Assembly (NCBI RefSeq): GCF_000733925.1
Contig: NZ_JPOO01000001.1
Location: 1,860,001-1,924,000 of the forward strand
DNA length: 64,000 nucleotides
DNA from: Arenibacter algicola
GTDB taxonomy: Bacteria > Bacteroidota > Bacteroidia > Flavobacteriales > Flavobacteriaceae
Reading direction: 5' to 3'
Shown here in pieces: positions 37,041 to 46,424 of this stretch. Position 1 is the stretch's first letter. Every line of letters begins with the position of its first letter. Made by a program: the position numbers and the translations under genes. Below the pieces are notes generated by a model. That model was not told the origin of the DNA, did not search any database, and saw only the letters and a program-made list of their open reading frames with translations.

Positions 37041-37237
37041 CTTAAACTATATTATAATTTTTACGGAGGGACAAAGGTGGGTAAAAGAATTATAAATCAA
37101 TATTATTATTATTTTAAGTTGCAATAAACTCGATGAAATGAAACTATAGACCAAATATTTTCCCAAAAGCTATGGATTGATAACATTTTAAGTGTACCTA
37201 AAAAGAAGTGAAATGGAGTATGTACCCTTAGAATGAA

Positions 37238-38269
37238 TTAATTAGTATGGTAGAATTTTTTATACCATGAAACGAAATTGGAAACACCTTCCTTAATTGG
37301 AGTATTCGGTCTATAATCATAGTCCTTAATTAAATCGTCTACATTGGCCCAGGTTGCAGAAACATCACCAGGCTGCATTGGCAGCATATTTTTTTTAGCC
37401 TTGACGTTGAGATTATCTTCTATTTCTTCAATAAAATCCAATAATTTTACTGAATCGTTATTTCCAATATTATAGATCTTGTATTTGTCATTTGTATTTA
37501 GTCTGTCTTGAGTGTCTTTCTCCAGAATTCTAATGACTCCATCCACAATGTCGTCTATATAGGTGAAATCACGTTCCATTTGTCCGTTGTTAAAGACATT
37601 TATTGGTTTGCCTTTTACCATAGCCTCTGTAAACAAAAACATGGCCATATCCGGTCGGCCCCATGGTCCGTAAACGGTGAAAAAGCGTAGTCCTGTGGTT
37701 GGAAATCCATATAGATGGCTATAGGTAAATGCCATTAGTTCATTACTTTTTTTGGTGGCGGCGTAAAGACTAATGGGGTGGTCCACATTATCCGAAGTTT
37801 CAAATGGGATTTTTTTGTTCAAGCCGTAAACACTTGAACTACTGGCATATACCAAATGTATTATGTTGTGGTGCCTACAACATTCCAATAAATTTAAAAA
37901 ACCTACTATATTACTATCTATATAGGTTTCAGGATTTTCCAAACTATATCTAACTCCAGCCTGGGCAGCGAGGTTGCAGACCAGATCAAATTGTTGGTCT
38001 TTGAATAATGCAGGCAGTGCTTCCCTATCTTCTAAATTTAGGCGGATGAATTTGAGGGGACTATTTGGTATATTGCTCTGACAGATTTTTCCGAAGTTCT
38101 TTGCTTCTTCCGGTGAGATGCCCAATTCTTTAAGTCGGGCATATTTTAAGGAAACATCATAGTAGTCGTTTATATTGTCGAGGCCAATAACCTCATGTCC
38201 GTTTTCCGTTAATTTTTTGGATACATGGAAGCCAATAAATCCGGCCGCTCCTGTTACTAATATTTTCAT
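37238..38269 (-). CDS. UDP-glucuronate 4-epimerase
   Basis: The 343-residue extended SDR begins MKILVTGAAGFIGFHVSKKL and has LDNINDYYDVSLKYARLKELGI, typical of the LpsL/Cap1J family. CNLAAQAGVRYSLENPETYIDSN, YASSSSVYG, the YAATK catalytic pair and TGLRFFTVYGPWGRPDMA follow. It converts UDP-GlcA, made by the nearby Ugd, into UDP-GalA. It lies 197 bp upstream of the epimerase-dehydrogenase operon on the same strand and may be co-transcribed. Confidence 0.88.
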   Translation of the reverse strand: MKILVTGAAGFIGFHVSKKLTENGHEVIGLDNINDYYDVSLKYARLKELGISPEEAKNFGKICQSNIPNSPLKFIRLNLEDREALPALFKDQQFDLVCNLAAQAGVRYSLENPETYIDSNIVGFLNLLECCRHHNIIHLVYASSSSVYGLNKKIPFETSDNVDHPISLYAATKKSNELMAFTYSHLYGFPTTGLRFFTVYGPWGRPDMAMFLFTEAMVKGKPINVFNNGQMERDFTYIDDIVDGVIRILEKDTQDRLNTNDKYKIYNIGNNDSVKLLDFIEEIEDNLNVKAKKNMLPMQPGDVSATWANVDDLIKDYDYRPNTPIKEGVSNFVSWYKKFYHTN

Positions 38270-38969
38270 CTTTTTATAAATTTATAGATTGGATGGAATT
38301 TGTGCTAAAGTTGAACTGTTCCTATTTTTTGATTTTATTAAATTTTTAAAATCTATTTATTTTGCGGTTTACACCCAATTCCAGGGCACATAGCACAATT
38401 GATTAATTTGTTTATGGGTGTAAATATAGTATTAAAGACCAAATACATGGGGGGAATTTATTAAGAAGATAACAATACGATCATTATAAGGGTAGGGGTT
38501 CAATTTTGATTGCAATACCTATGGATAGAGGAAAACCTATTGACAATCAGGATCTTGATTGTTAAACTTTACCGCAACTAAACTACATTGATTGGTATTG
38601 GGGTTGGAATAACAGAAAAACTCGATAAAAGTTATTTCCTAAATTATGGATATTGGGAAATTTAAGTAATTAATGGGTATTCATCCGATTTTTTGAGAGT
38701 TTACCGAATTATACATGCTTCCTATGTTCTGATCAAAAATTACCTTTAATTTTATACAGTGAAATAGAATGTTATATGACTGAAATACTTTCTAGGCCAT
38801 ATGAAAGATAGGTTATCCTACCTTCAATTATTAATGGAAATATATGTTGATAAAAGGGTGAAATTTCCGTATCTTAGGCTGTGTAGGCATCTAAGAATAA
38901 AAATGGGCTTGCCCAATAATATTGGCGTATTTACAGATTTACAGATAAAAAATTAAATATACCTACTAA
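38270..38969. promoter_or_regulatory. 700-bp divergent regulatory region
   Basis: The region separates the minus-strand UDP-sugar genes from the plus-strand export operon. A promoter candidate for the export operon lies near its right end. No ops/JUMPstart motif, RNA gene or long repeat was found. Confidence 0.5.
38847..38877 (+). promoter_or_regulatory. Candidate Bacteroidota promoter of the export operon
   Basis: TTG at 38847-38849 and TATCTTAG at 38870-38877, 20 bp apart, resemble the TTG / TAnnTTTG consensus (one deviation in the -7 box). Transcription would start near 38884, giving a leader of about 85 nt before the ATG at 38970. Confidence 0.35.
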
Positions 38970-40907
38970 ATGATACAAAATTACTTGACCAATAGAGCGC
39001 AAAAATATACTTCCAAATGGATTGTGTTGGCCATTGATTTGACTTTGATTGCAATTACTTTTGTATTCTCATATCTTATACGTTTTAACCTTACCCTAGA
39101 TTTTGATATAGACGCGTTGTTTCTTCAATTGCCTGTTATTATGGTAATTGGATTGGTGTCTTTTTTGATTACGGGCTCCTATAAAGGTGTAATTAGGCAT
39201 ACTGGGGTTAGGGATGTTTACAATATTTTCAATGCTATTTGCTTATCCAGTATTATAACCATTTTTATGGTTATTGTGAATAGGGAGATGAATTATATGG
39301 AGAATTTTACAGTACCTTTATCTATAATTATCATTCACAGTTTGTTGGCCTTTATGGCCTTAAGTGCCTCTAGGTATGTTTTTAAAACGGCCTATTATAA
39401 TCTGGTAAAACAATTTAAAATTACCAAGAATGTAATTATTTATGGTGCGGGTGAATCTGGTATTCTTACCCAAAACGCCTTGACGAGTCATACAGGAAGT
39501 GTTTCCAAAGTGGTTGGTTATATTGATAGGGATAATGAAAAGGTTGGAAAAAATATTAATGGGGTACGGGTGTATGGGCCAGAGGTGCTCACGGAGTATT
39601 TTATTAAAAATCATGATATTTCTGAGATTATTTTTTCCATTCAAAATATAGATCGTAACCGTTTGAGGGAGTTGGTTGAGGAATTGGTGGATTTTCCGGT
39701 ACAAGTTAAAATTGTTCCGCCTATTGAGGATTGGATCAATGGAGAACTTAAAATATCCCAAATTAAGCAGGTTCAGATAGAAGATTTATTGGATCGGGCT
39801 CCTATAAACATCAAGAATAGCAGAATATCCAATGAATTAAGAAATAAAGTGGTTGTGGTTACTGGGGGTGCAGGTTCCATTGGTAGTGAGTTGGTGAGGC
39901 AAATTGCCAATTGCGATTACAAATCCTTAATCGTCATTGATCAGGCCGAATCGGCCCTTTACGATCTTCAGCAGGAATTGAAACAAAATGGATTTCATAA
40001 TTTTATTCCAATTGTTGGTGATATACGTGATAAAAACAGGATGTCTGCCATCTTTCAGGAGCATAGACCAAATTTAGTTTTCCATGCCGCTGCTTATAAG
40101 CATGTACCTCTTATGGAGTACAATTCGTACGAGGCTATAAAAATTAATGTGGCTGGTACCAAAGTTATTGTAGATCTTTCCTTGGACAATAACGTGGACA
40201 AATTTATTTTTGTGTCTACTGATAAAGCGGTAAACCCGACCAATGTAATGGGTGCTACCAAGAGGATTGCAGAAATGTACATTAGCTGTTCCGAACAATA
40301 TAAAAAGACCAAGTTTATTACCACTCGCTTTGGGAATGTATTGGGGTCCAATGGATCTGTGATTCCATTATTTAAAAAGCAGATTGAAAATGGCGGGCCT
40401 TTAACGGTAACACATAAGGATATCACTCGCTATTTTATGACTATACCAGAGGCCGCCCAATTGGTATTGGAAGCTGGAGGTATGGGACAAGGTGGTGAGA
40501 TTTTTATTTTTGATATGGGCGAATCCGTTAGGATTTTTGATCTGGCCAAAAATATGATCAAACTTTCAGGCCTTAGATATCCTGAAGATATAGACATCAA
40601 GATTACGGGACTTAGACCGGGAGAAAAGCTCTATGAGGAATTGCTGGCGAATGTAGAAGACACTATGCCTACCTACCACAAGAAAATCATGATCAGCAAG
40701 TCCAGGGAATTATTGTATGAAGAAACTAAGTCCAAAATCAACGAATTGTGTGTTTCCAATATGTTTTTTAATGAAAACACCGTAAGGATGATGAAGGAAA
40801 TTGTTCCTGAATATGTTTCCAATAATTCTGACTTGTGCAAATTGGATAAAAAAGATACCAAAATTGATCCCGAAACTATAATGTCCAAGAAGGTTTTACA
40901 ATCCTAA
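38970..40907 (+). CDS. UDP-GlcNAc 4,6-dehydratase, membrane type (PglF/WbpM/CapD-like)
   Basis: The 645-residue protein has four N-terminal membrane helices (about 17-130), a CoA-binding-like Rossmann domain (NVIIYGAGESGILTQNAL, about 153) and a C-terminal SDR domain from about 290 (VVVTGGAGSIGSELVRQI). The active-site segment STDKAVNPTNVMGATKR has Met where classical SDRs have Tyr, the hallmark of this family. It makes a UDP-4-keto-6-deoxy sugar, the substrate for the PglE-like and DegT-like aminotransferases at 16629 and 14755. It leads the Wza/Wzc operon. Confidence 0.9.
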   Translation: MIQNYLTNRAQKYTSKWIVLAIDLTLIAITFVFSYLIRFNLTLDFDIDALFLQLPVIMVIGLVSFLITGSYKGVIRHTGVRDVYNIFNAICLSSIITIFMVIVNREMNYMENFTVPLSIIIIHSLLAFMALSASRYVFKTAYYNLVKQFKITKNVIIYGAGESGILTQNALTSHTGSVSKVVGYIDRDNEKVGKNINGVRVYGPEVLTEYFIKNHDISEIIFSIQNIDRNRLRELVEELVDFPVQVKIVPPIEDWINGELKISQIKQVQIEDLLDRAPINIKNSRISNELRNKVVVVTGGAGSIGSELVRQIANCDYKSLIVIDQAESALYDLQQELKQNGFHNFIPIVGDIRDKNRMSAIFQEHRPNLVFHAAAYKHVPLMEYNSYEAIKINVAGTKVIVDLSLDNNVDKFIFVSTDKAVNPTNVMGATKRIAEMYISCSEQYKKTKFITTRFGNVLGSNGSVIPLFKKQIENGGPLTVTHKDITRYFMTIPEAAQLVLEAGGMGQGGEIFIFDMGESVRIFDLAKNMIKLSGLRYPEDIDIKITGLRPGEKLYEELLANVEDTMPTYHKKIMISKSRELLYEETKSKINELCVSNMFFNENTVRMMKEIVPEYVSNNSDLCKLDKKDTKIDPETIMSKKVLQS

Positions 40908-40962
40908 TTATTTACTATACTTGTATAAGAAATTATAATTTTAATTTTAAAACTCCATTGCT

Positions 40963-41724
40963 ATGGGTAAAAAAGTTATTGTCATTACTTTATTTGTGCT
41001 TCTATTAACTTCTTGTGCCTCCAGAAAGGAAGTGGTCTATTTTCAGGACACTGGAGATTTTGAAACCGTTGTAAATAAGAATCGCTCAATTGCAAAATTT
41101 AAGGTAGACGATTTGGTATCTATACATGTATCTTCTTTAAACCCAGAGGCAAGCGTCCCTTTTAACCTGTATAGGGGAGGGGGCGAATCTACGGGATTTA
41201 GACCTGAACCTGTAGATTACCTAGTTGATGAAGCGGGGGAAATTGACTTTCCAGTCATTGGTAAAATAAAAATAGAAGGACTTTCTCCAGAAGAATTAAG
41301 AAATCTACTTAGAAATCATTTGTCAGAATATTTAAAGGATCCTATCATCAATATCCGCTTGCAAAATTTCACCGTATCAATTTTAGGGGAGGTTGCAAGA
41401 CCTGGAACTTATCCTGTGAATGGTGAGCAAATAAGTATATTGGAGGCATTGGGTTATGCGGGGGATTTAACTATCCGTGGAGTGAGGGACAATGTACTGG
41501 TAATTCGTGATTTTAACGGTACCAAAGTTTACACTAGAATTGATTTAACCTCAAAAAAAATGGTAGATTCCCCTGTGTATTATCTTACCCAGAATGATGT
41601 GGTGTATGTAGAACCCAATAGATCAGGGATAACAGCTTCTAGTTTGGACCAAAGGGCGAGTATAGCCATTTCCATTGCCTCGGTACTAATTACTTCAACG
41701 GTTATCTTAATCACTAGACAATAA
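40963..41724 (+). CDS. wza: Polysaccharide export lipoprotein (Wza-like)
   Basis: The 253-residue lipoprotein has the signal LLLTSC (Cys18), then a Poly_export domain (FKVDDLVSIHVSSLNPEA, about 45; VDEAGEIDFPVIGKIKIEGLSPEEL, about 88) and one SLBB domain (FTVSILGEVARPGTYPV, about 143). A hydrophobic C-terminal helix (about 233-250) could span the membrane. It forms the outer-membrane export channel with the Wzc-like kinase. Length matches the short Bacteroidota Wza type rather than the 380-residue enterobacterial form. Gaps to neighbours are 55 and 21 bp. Confidence 0.9.
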   Translation: MGKKVIVITLFVLLLTSCASRKEVVYFQDTGDFETVVNKNRSIAKFKVDDLVSIHVSSLNPEASVPFNLYRGGGESTGFRPEPVDYLVDEAGEIDFPVIGKIKIEGLSPEELRNLLRNHLSEYLKDPIINIRLQNFTVSILGEVARPGTYPVNGEQISILEALGYAGDLTIRGVRDNVLVIRDFNGTKVYTRIDLTSKKMVDSPVYYLTQNDVVYVEPNRSGITASSLDQRASIAISIASVLITSTVILITRQ

Positions 41725-41745
41725 AATACAACTTTTCATAATAGA

Positions 41746-44124
41746 ATGAATTCCGAATCTACCCTTATTTCACACAAAAAAATAAATTACAGAGAATTAC
41801 TTAAACCTTATCTCAGGAATTGGAAATGGTTTTTATTATTTGCCTTAATTGGGATTGTATTGGCGGTTTTGAAAATCAGATATACCACTCCCGAATATGC
41901 GATCCAGGCGAAAATTCAAATTTTAGAAGATCAGAGCGCTACTTCCGAACTGGACGTTTTTAGAGATTTAAATGTTTTGGGAGGAGGTCGAAATAGAGTC
42001 CAAGATGAAATTGAGGTTTTAAATTCTAGGTCCAATCTAATCCAAGTAATCAAACAGCTAGGGTTAAATAAAAAAATTGTGGCGTTAGGAAATATCCAGA
42101 ATTCTGATATGTACCATAATGCACCTTTTAAGATTAGTTTTATGTCACCCGATTCCGTAGTACATCGTTCTAAGGAAAAGTTCTTTATAACCCTGAAATC
42201 AAACACATCCTTTGAATTGTCCGAAGAAGAAGATGAGCCGGCAATAGTATATCTTTTTGGGAAAACTATATCTTCCTCTGTAGGAGATATTGTCATTACC
42301 CCAAACGTGTTGGACCTGCATAATTATGAAGGCAGAAAATACATGGTTGCCGTTGATCCACTTACCGAGGTTGCTGACGCCTATCAAAAGAATATTCAGG
42401 TGACAATAACCAATGAGCAATCGAATATTATTGCATTAGCATTAAATGATCAAGTAATTAATCGTGGACAAGATGTCATTAATGCTTTAATATACAATTA
42501 TAATCAGAATGCCATTGACGATAAAAAGGCCATTGCGGACAGGACCTCTAATTTTATCGATGATAGAATTGCCAATATATATGGTGATTTGTCCACGGTT
42601 GATGAAAGTGAAGAAGACTTTAAATCCAACAGGGGATTAACCGATATTGGAGCGCAGACCAATATTAATCTTAATGTTGGTGCGGCAAGTCAGCAGGAAT
42701 TACAAAATGCCTCCGTGCAATTGGATATTGCCTCCTCCATGAAGGACATCGTGGAAAATCAAGACGGATATGAATTGTTGCCTTCAAACGTTGGACTTGC
42801 CGATGCCTCTATTGCTGCTACTACGGCAAGATATAACGAATTGGCCCTGGAACGTAAGCGATTATTGGAAAGTTCCAATGAAAGGAACCCCATTATTGTT
42901 AATTTGGACCAGCAATTGGCGGGACTAAAGCGAAGTATGCAATCTAGTTTAAATAGCGTTACCAACAATTTGTCCCTACAAGTCAACAGTTTAAGTAGCC
43001 AATTGTCCAAAATAAATTCTAGAATATATTCCGCTCCCAAAAATGAAAGGGCGTTGCGCGATATTACAAGACAACAGCAGACTACCGAGGCCCTTTATTT
43101 GTACTTACTTCAAAAAAGAGAGGAATCCCAAATAACCTTTGCATCTTCTACTCCTAAATCCAAGGTTATAGATAAGGCGTTTTTGGTAAGCAATATTCCG
43201 GTTTCGCCTAAGAAAAGTATTATACTATTGGCATATTTAATTTTGGGATTATTGTTGCCGTTTTCTGTAATATACGGTAAAGACCTCTTAGACAATAAGA
43301 TACATAATAAGATTGGTTTGGAGCAATTAGTACCTAATGTCCCTGTCCTTGCAGAATTGCCAAAACTGTCCAAAAAGGACAATATGTTGATCTTAAAAGA
43401 TGACCGTTCTGTTATGGCAGAATCACTTAGGATTTTGAGGACCAACCTGGATTATTTAATCAAGGCAAAAACTGGGGAAGGGAATAAAAATGTGGTCTTT
43501 ATAACCTCTAGTGTATCAGGTGAAGGAAAAACCTTTTTGTCATCCAATTTGGCCATGATTTTAGCCAATACAGGTAAGAAGGTGCTTTTGATAGGCGCAG
43601 ATATAAGAAACCCAAAATTATACAATTTTTTTAGTAATAAGAACGTGGACGAGATAGGTAATCGTAAATCAAATCAGAATCTTGGTTTAACAGAATACCT
43701 TTATGATGGTAGCTTAACACCAAAGGATTTGGTACATTCCATGTTGGTACATAGTAGTACAATAGATGTTGTATATTCAGGCAAAATACCACCTAATCCT
43801 GCAGAACTCCTTATGAGCAGTAGAGTGAAAGGTTTATTTGAAGAATTTTCGGCCGCCTATGATTATGTGATTGTTGATACAGCACCATTATTTGTTGTTA
43901 CAGATACCCTTCTCATTAGTCAGTATGCAGATCATATTATTTACGTTACAAGAGCTGGATCCACGGAAAAGGCAGTTTTGGAATTTCCGTTGAATTTAAT
44001 GAAAGAAGGCAAATTGAAGGGGCTATCCTTTGTGGTCAATGATGTGAAGGATAGCAATTTGGGTTATGGTGGTAAATATGGTTATGGCTACGGTAAGTCA
44101 CTAAAAAAATGGTGGCAGTTCTAA
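41746..44124 (+). CDS. wzc: Polysaccharide co-polymerase with BY-kinase domain (Wzc-like)
   Basis: The 792-residue protein has two membrane helices (about 27-45 and 483-503) bounding a large periplasmic Wzz/GNVR-like domain with coiled coil. The cytoplasmic kinase has Walker A SGEGKTFLSSNLA near residue 592, the A' segment VLLIGADIRNPKL and Walker B VIVDTAP near 708. The tail (about 772-785) is rich in tyrosine (five Tyr), the autophosphorylation cluster. It controls chain length and export with the Wza-like lipoprotein. The PHP-type phosphatase gene that should reverse phosphorylation is convergent just downstream. Confidence 0.92.
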   Translation: MNSESTLISHKKINYRELLKPYLRNWKWFLLFALIGIVLAVLKIRYTTPEYAIQAKIQILEDQSATSELDVFRDLNVLGGGRNRVQDEIEVLNSRSNLIQVIKQLGLNKKIVALGNIQNSDMYHNAPFKISFMSPDSVVHRSKEKFFITLKSNTSFELSEEEDEPAIVYLFGKTISSSVGDIVITPNVLDLHNYEGRKYMVAVDPLTEVADAYQKNIQVTITNEQSNIIALALNDQVINRGQDVINALIYNYNQNAIDDKKAIADRTSNFIDDRIANIYGDLSTVDESEEDFKSNRGLTDIGAQTNINLNVGAASQQELQNASVQLDIASSMKDIVENQDGYELLPSNVGLADASIAATTARYNELALERKRLLESSNERNPIIVNLDQQLAGLKRSMQSSLNSVTNNLSLQVNSLSSQLSKINSRIYSAPKNERALRDITRQQQTTEALYLYLLQKREESQITFASSTPKSKVIDKAFLVSNIPVSPKKSIILLAYLILGLLLPFSVIYGKDLLDNKIHNKIGLEQLVPNVPVLAELPKLSKKDNMLILKDDRSVMAESLRILRTNLDYLIKAKTGEGNKNVVFITSSVSGEGKTFLSSNLAMILANTGKKVLLIGADIRNPKLYNFFSNKNVDEIGNRKSNQNLGLTEYLYDGSLTPKDLVHSMLVHSSTIDVVYSGKIPPNPAELLMSSRVKGLFEEFSAAYDYVIVDTAPLFVVTDTLLISQYADHIIYVTRAGSTEKAVLEFPLNLMKEGKLKGLSFVVNDVKDSNLGYGGKYGYGYGKSLKKWWQF

Positions 44125-44146
44125 TTTAATAAAAGGTATTAAACCT

Positions 44147-44178
44147 CAGGGCAAGCCTGTCCGACAAAGGCAGGCCCT
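44147..44178. repeat. REP-like palindrome
   Basis: CAGGG and GCCTG pair with CAGGC and CCCTG around a loop. It contains the 10-mer AAGCCTGTCC, also found in each 348-bp repeat unit at 45265 and its copies. It lies 23 bp past the wzc stop. Confidence 0.55.
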
Positions 44179-44225
44179 GAACACAATAACAGGAATCGAT
44201 CCAAGTGTAGAGGTACTGAACCTAG

Positions 44226-44247
44226 ATCCCGCCGAAAAAGGCGGGAT
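44226..44247. terminator. Perfect hairpin between convergent genes
   Basis: ATCCCGCC pairs with GGCGGGAT around GAAAAA. It lies between the convergent wzc and phosphatase genes and could stop transcription from both sides, although the following T-tract is weak. Confidence 0.45.
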
Positions 44248-44302
44248 TAGTTCAACTTTCAATTTTCAGTGCGTCTTACCGACTTCTCAAAATTGAGTTT
44301 CA

Positions 44303-45043
44303 CTAATAAAAATCACTTATAGTATTTTCAATAACCGGAGAAAGCAATTTTAGAAGTTTACTGCTCACCTGCAATTCTTTAACGCTTTGTAATTGTTGAA
44401 GGTTATGAACATCGGAGGCTAAATAGTCTATAAGTCCACTTTCCAATAACTTATGTGCCTTTTTTTGTACTTCTTTCCCATAGAATGTCCCCAATGATAA
44501 AAGGTTCATTTGAAATAGAATGCCGTTTTTCTTATATTTTTCAAATTTTGAAGAATTAAGATGTAGAAAGGAATATCTTTCCGGGTGTGCCAAAATTGGA
44601 AAATACCTGTGGGAAGCAATATTCTGAATAGCCTCGTCAAAATTGATGGGAGGTTGTAAATAGGACATTTCTATCAAGAGATATCTATTTCTTAAGGGCA
44701 TTACTTTTTCTTGCTCAAGAAGGCTATCAAAATTGGCATCTATCATATGTTCGGCAGATACATCCAAGCTTATATCCTTCATCCCTTCATTTAACAGTTT
44801 GTCCTGTACTTTGCCGTGAGCAGTATTTATACTGTGATAATCATTGGGGTAATAATTATGCATGATATGGGGAGTGGCAATGAATTTTTTCACCCCAATA
44901 TCCGAGAACCCTTTTATAAGTTCCATGGAGTCTTCCACAGTTTTGGCGCCATCATCAATTCCCGGTAGAATGTGATTGTGTATGTCTATAAAATTTTCAA
45001 GCGAGTCTACAACGAATTCTTTCTTCTGAAAAAAGTAAAACAT
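44303..45043 (-). CDS. PHP-type protein-tyrosine phosphatase (CpsB/YwqE family)
   Basis: The 246-residue protein has PHP metal-binding motifs: FIDIHNHILPGIDDGAKT at about 17, FIATPHIMHNYYPND at about 54, LIEMSY, ILAHPERY at about 150 and ASDVHN at about 213. This family dephosphorylates the tyrosine cluster of BY-kinases, so the partner is the Wzc-like protein encoded convergently 179 bp away. No signal peptide is present, as expected for a cytoplasmic enzyme. Confidence 0.9.
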   Translation of the reverse strand: MFYFFQKKEFVVDSLENFIDIHNHILPGIDDGAKTVEDSMELIKGFSDIGVKKFIATPHIMHNYYPNDYHSINTAHGKVQDKLLNEGMKDISLDVSAEHMIDANFDSLLEQEKVMPLRNRYLLIEMSYLQPPINFDEAIQNIASHRYFPILAHPERYSFLHLNSSKFEKYKKNGILFQMNLLSLGTFYGKEVQKKAHKLLESGLIDYLASDVHNLQQLQSVKELQVSSKLLKLLSPVIENTISDFY

Positions 45044-45394
45044 GAATTTTAATTTCCGGCAAAGGTAGGATTTTATTAATTATCTTGAATTGGGTATTGA
45101 GTATTGAGAAGCTTGAGCCTGGAGCCTAGAAACTGGATAATATGTTAAGGTTCAAAGTTGTATTGAGTACATAGTATTGGTTTTGGATAGTCTTCAGTAG
45201 GCAGTGGCAGTAGGCAGGTCCACCATTAACGGTTTAAAGGCAGTAAAAGCTCCTTCCACTGGAAAAGCCTGTCCCGCGATTTCCGCGGGAGGTGAAGGTG
45301 GCTTCGACGGAGGAGAAGACGGAAGGGGTGGAAATTGCAAGGTTCAAGGTCGGTGGTCTAACATCTAGCATCTAACACAAGGACGGGTCATAGG

Positions 45395-45460
45395 CCATAG
45401 ATGAGCCATAGATACTCCATAGATAGTCCATAGTTAGTCCATAGATAGACCGTATATGAA
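45395..45460. repeat. 11-bp tandem repeat block (first copy)
   Basis: Six units based on CCATAGATAGT follow each other with an 11-bp period: CCATAGATGAG, CCATAGATACT, CCATAGATAGT, CCATAGTTAGT, CCATAGATAGA and CCGTATATGAA. The same block recurs at 45743-45808 in the second 348-bp unit. Confidence 0.88.
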
Positions 45461-45742
45461 ATGAGTATGACCAAAATTTGGTCTAACATCTTGCATCTAG
45501 TATCTAATATCTAGTAATTGAGTATTGGGATTGGATAGTCTTCAGTAGGCAGTGGCAGTAGGCAGGTCCACCATTAACGGTTTAAAGGCAGTAAAAGCTC
45601 CTTCCACTGGAAAAGCCTGTCCCGCGATTTCCGCGGGAGGTGAAGGTGGCTTCGACGGAGGAGAAGACGGAAGGGGTGGAAATTGCAAGGTTCAAGGTCG
45701 GTGGTCTAACATCTAGCATCTAACACAAGGACGGGTCATAGG

Positions 45743-45808
45743 CCATAGATGAGCCATAGATACTCCATAGATAGTCCATAGTTAGTCCATAGATAGACCG
45801 TATATGAA
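45743..45808. repeat. 11-bp tandem repeat block (second copy)
   Basis: This is the copy of the 45395-45460 block in the second 348-bp unit, with the same six 11-bp units. The partial third unit ends before this block. Confidence 0.88.
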
Positions 45809-46424
45809 ATGAGTATGACCAAAATTTGGTCTAACATCTTGCATCTAGTATCTAATATCTAGTAATTGAGTATTGGGATTGGATAGTCTTCAGTAGGCAG
45901 TGGCAGTAGGCAGGTCCACCATTAACGGTTTAAAGGCAGTAAAAGCTCCTTCCACTGGAAAAGCTTGTCCCGCGATTTCCGCGGGAGGTGAAGGTGGCTT
46001 CGACGGAGGAGAAGACGGAAGGGGTGGAAATTGCAAGGTTCAAGGTCGGTTTGGTGTAAACATCTAGCATCTAGTATTAAGTATAGGGATTCTAGATTTG
46101 GATCCAAGCCCGATTCTAATTTTCTGCCCTTATTTTTATGAGTTATTTAATTTTCATATATATTTGTCCCAAAATTATTCACTATTGGGCACTAGCTTGG
46201 TATATTGAAACCTACACTCCAATTCGGGCATATCATTGTTATGCTGAACTGTCCCAAACATTGGACGCCGAATTACATTAACGAAAATTTATTAGAATTG
46301 TTTTGTTTTAGAAGGGAAATAGCTGGCTTTCAGTCTATTTTACATTTAAAAACTTTACTTTGTACATTGTGCTTTCAAACAAATTTGCTAACTAATTCTT
46401 AAAAAATTAACATATCTCATTAAA

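Larger units (their letters stand above)
45185..46050. repeat. 348-bp tandem repeat, two full copies and a partial third
   Basis: Copies begin with GGATAGTCTTCAGTAGG at 45185, 45533 and 45881, giving an exact period of 348 bp. Copies 1 and 2 look identical; copy 3 stops matching near 46050 and has at least one substitution (GCCTGT to GCTTGT at about 45965). Each full unit contains a hairpin TCCCGCG/CGCGGGA, a palindrome GACCAAA-A-TTTGGTC and a block of 11-bp repeats. Confidence 0.92.
45044..46424. other. Noncoding repeat-rich gap of 1381 bp
   Basis: The stretch contains a 348-bp tandem repeat array, short simple repeats built on words such as ATCTAGTATCTA and TATTGAGTA, and a 19-bp segment (CTGGAGCCTAGAAACTGGA, 45119-45137) that recurs at 48288-48306. 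Open frames inside it are by-products of the repeats. The last 300 bp before the ATP-grasp gene show no repeat. Confidence 0.7.

Noticed and set aside
45185..46050. Possible CRISPR array
   Set aside because: The repeats are contiguous 348-bp units with nested 11-bp units and no unique spacers; no cas genes are nearby.
45922..46107. 61-codon minus-strand frame in the repeat array
   Set aside because: It arises from the repeat unit itself and has no protein-like features.
46205..46402. 65-codon frame before the ATP-grasp gene
   Set aside because: Composition is not protein-like and no start signal or family was seen.
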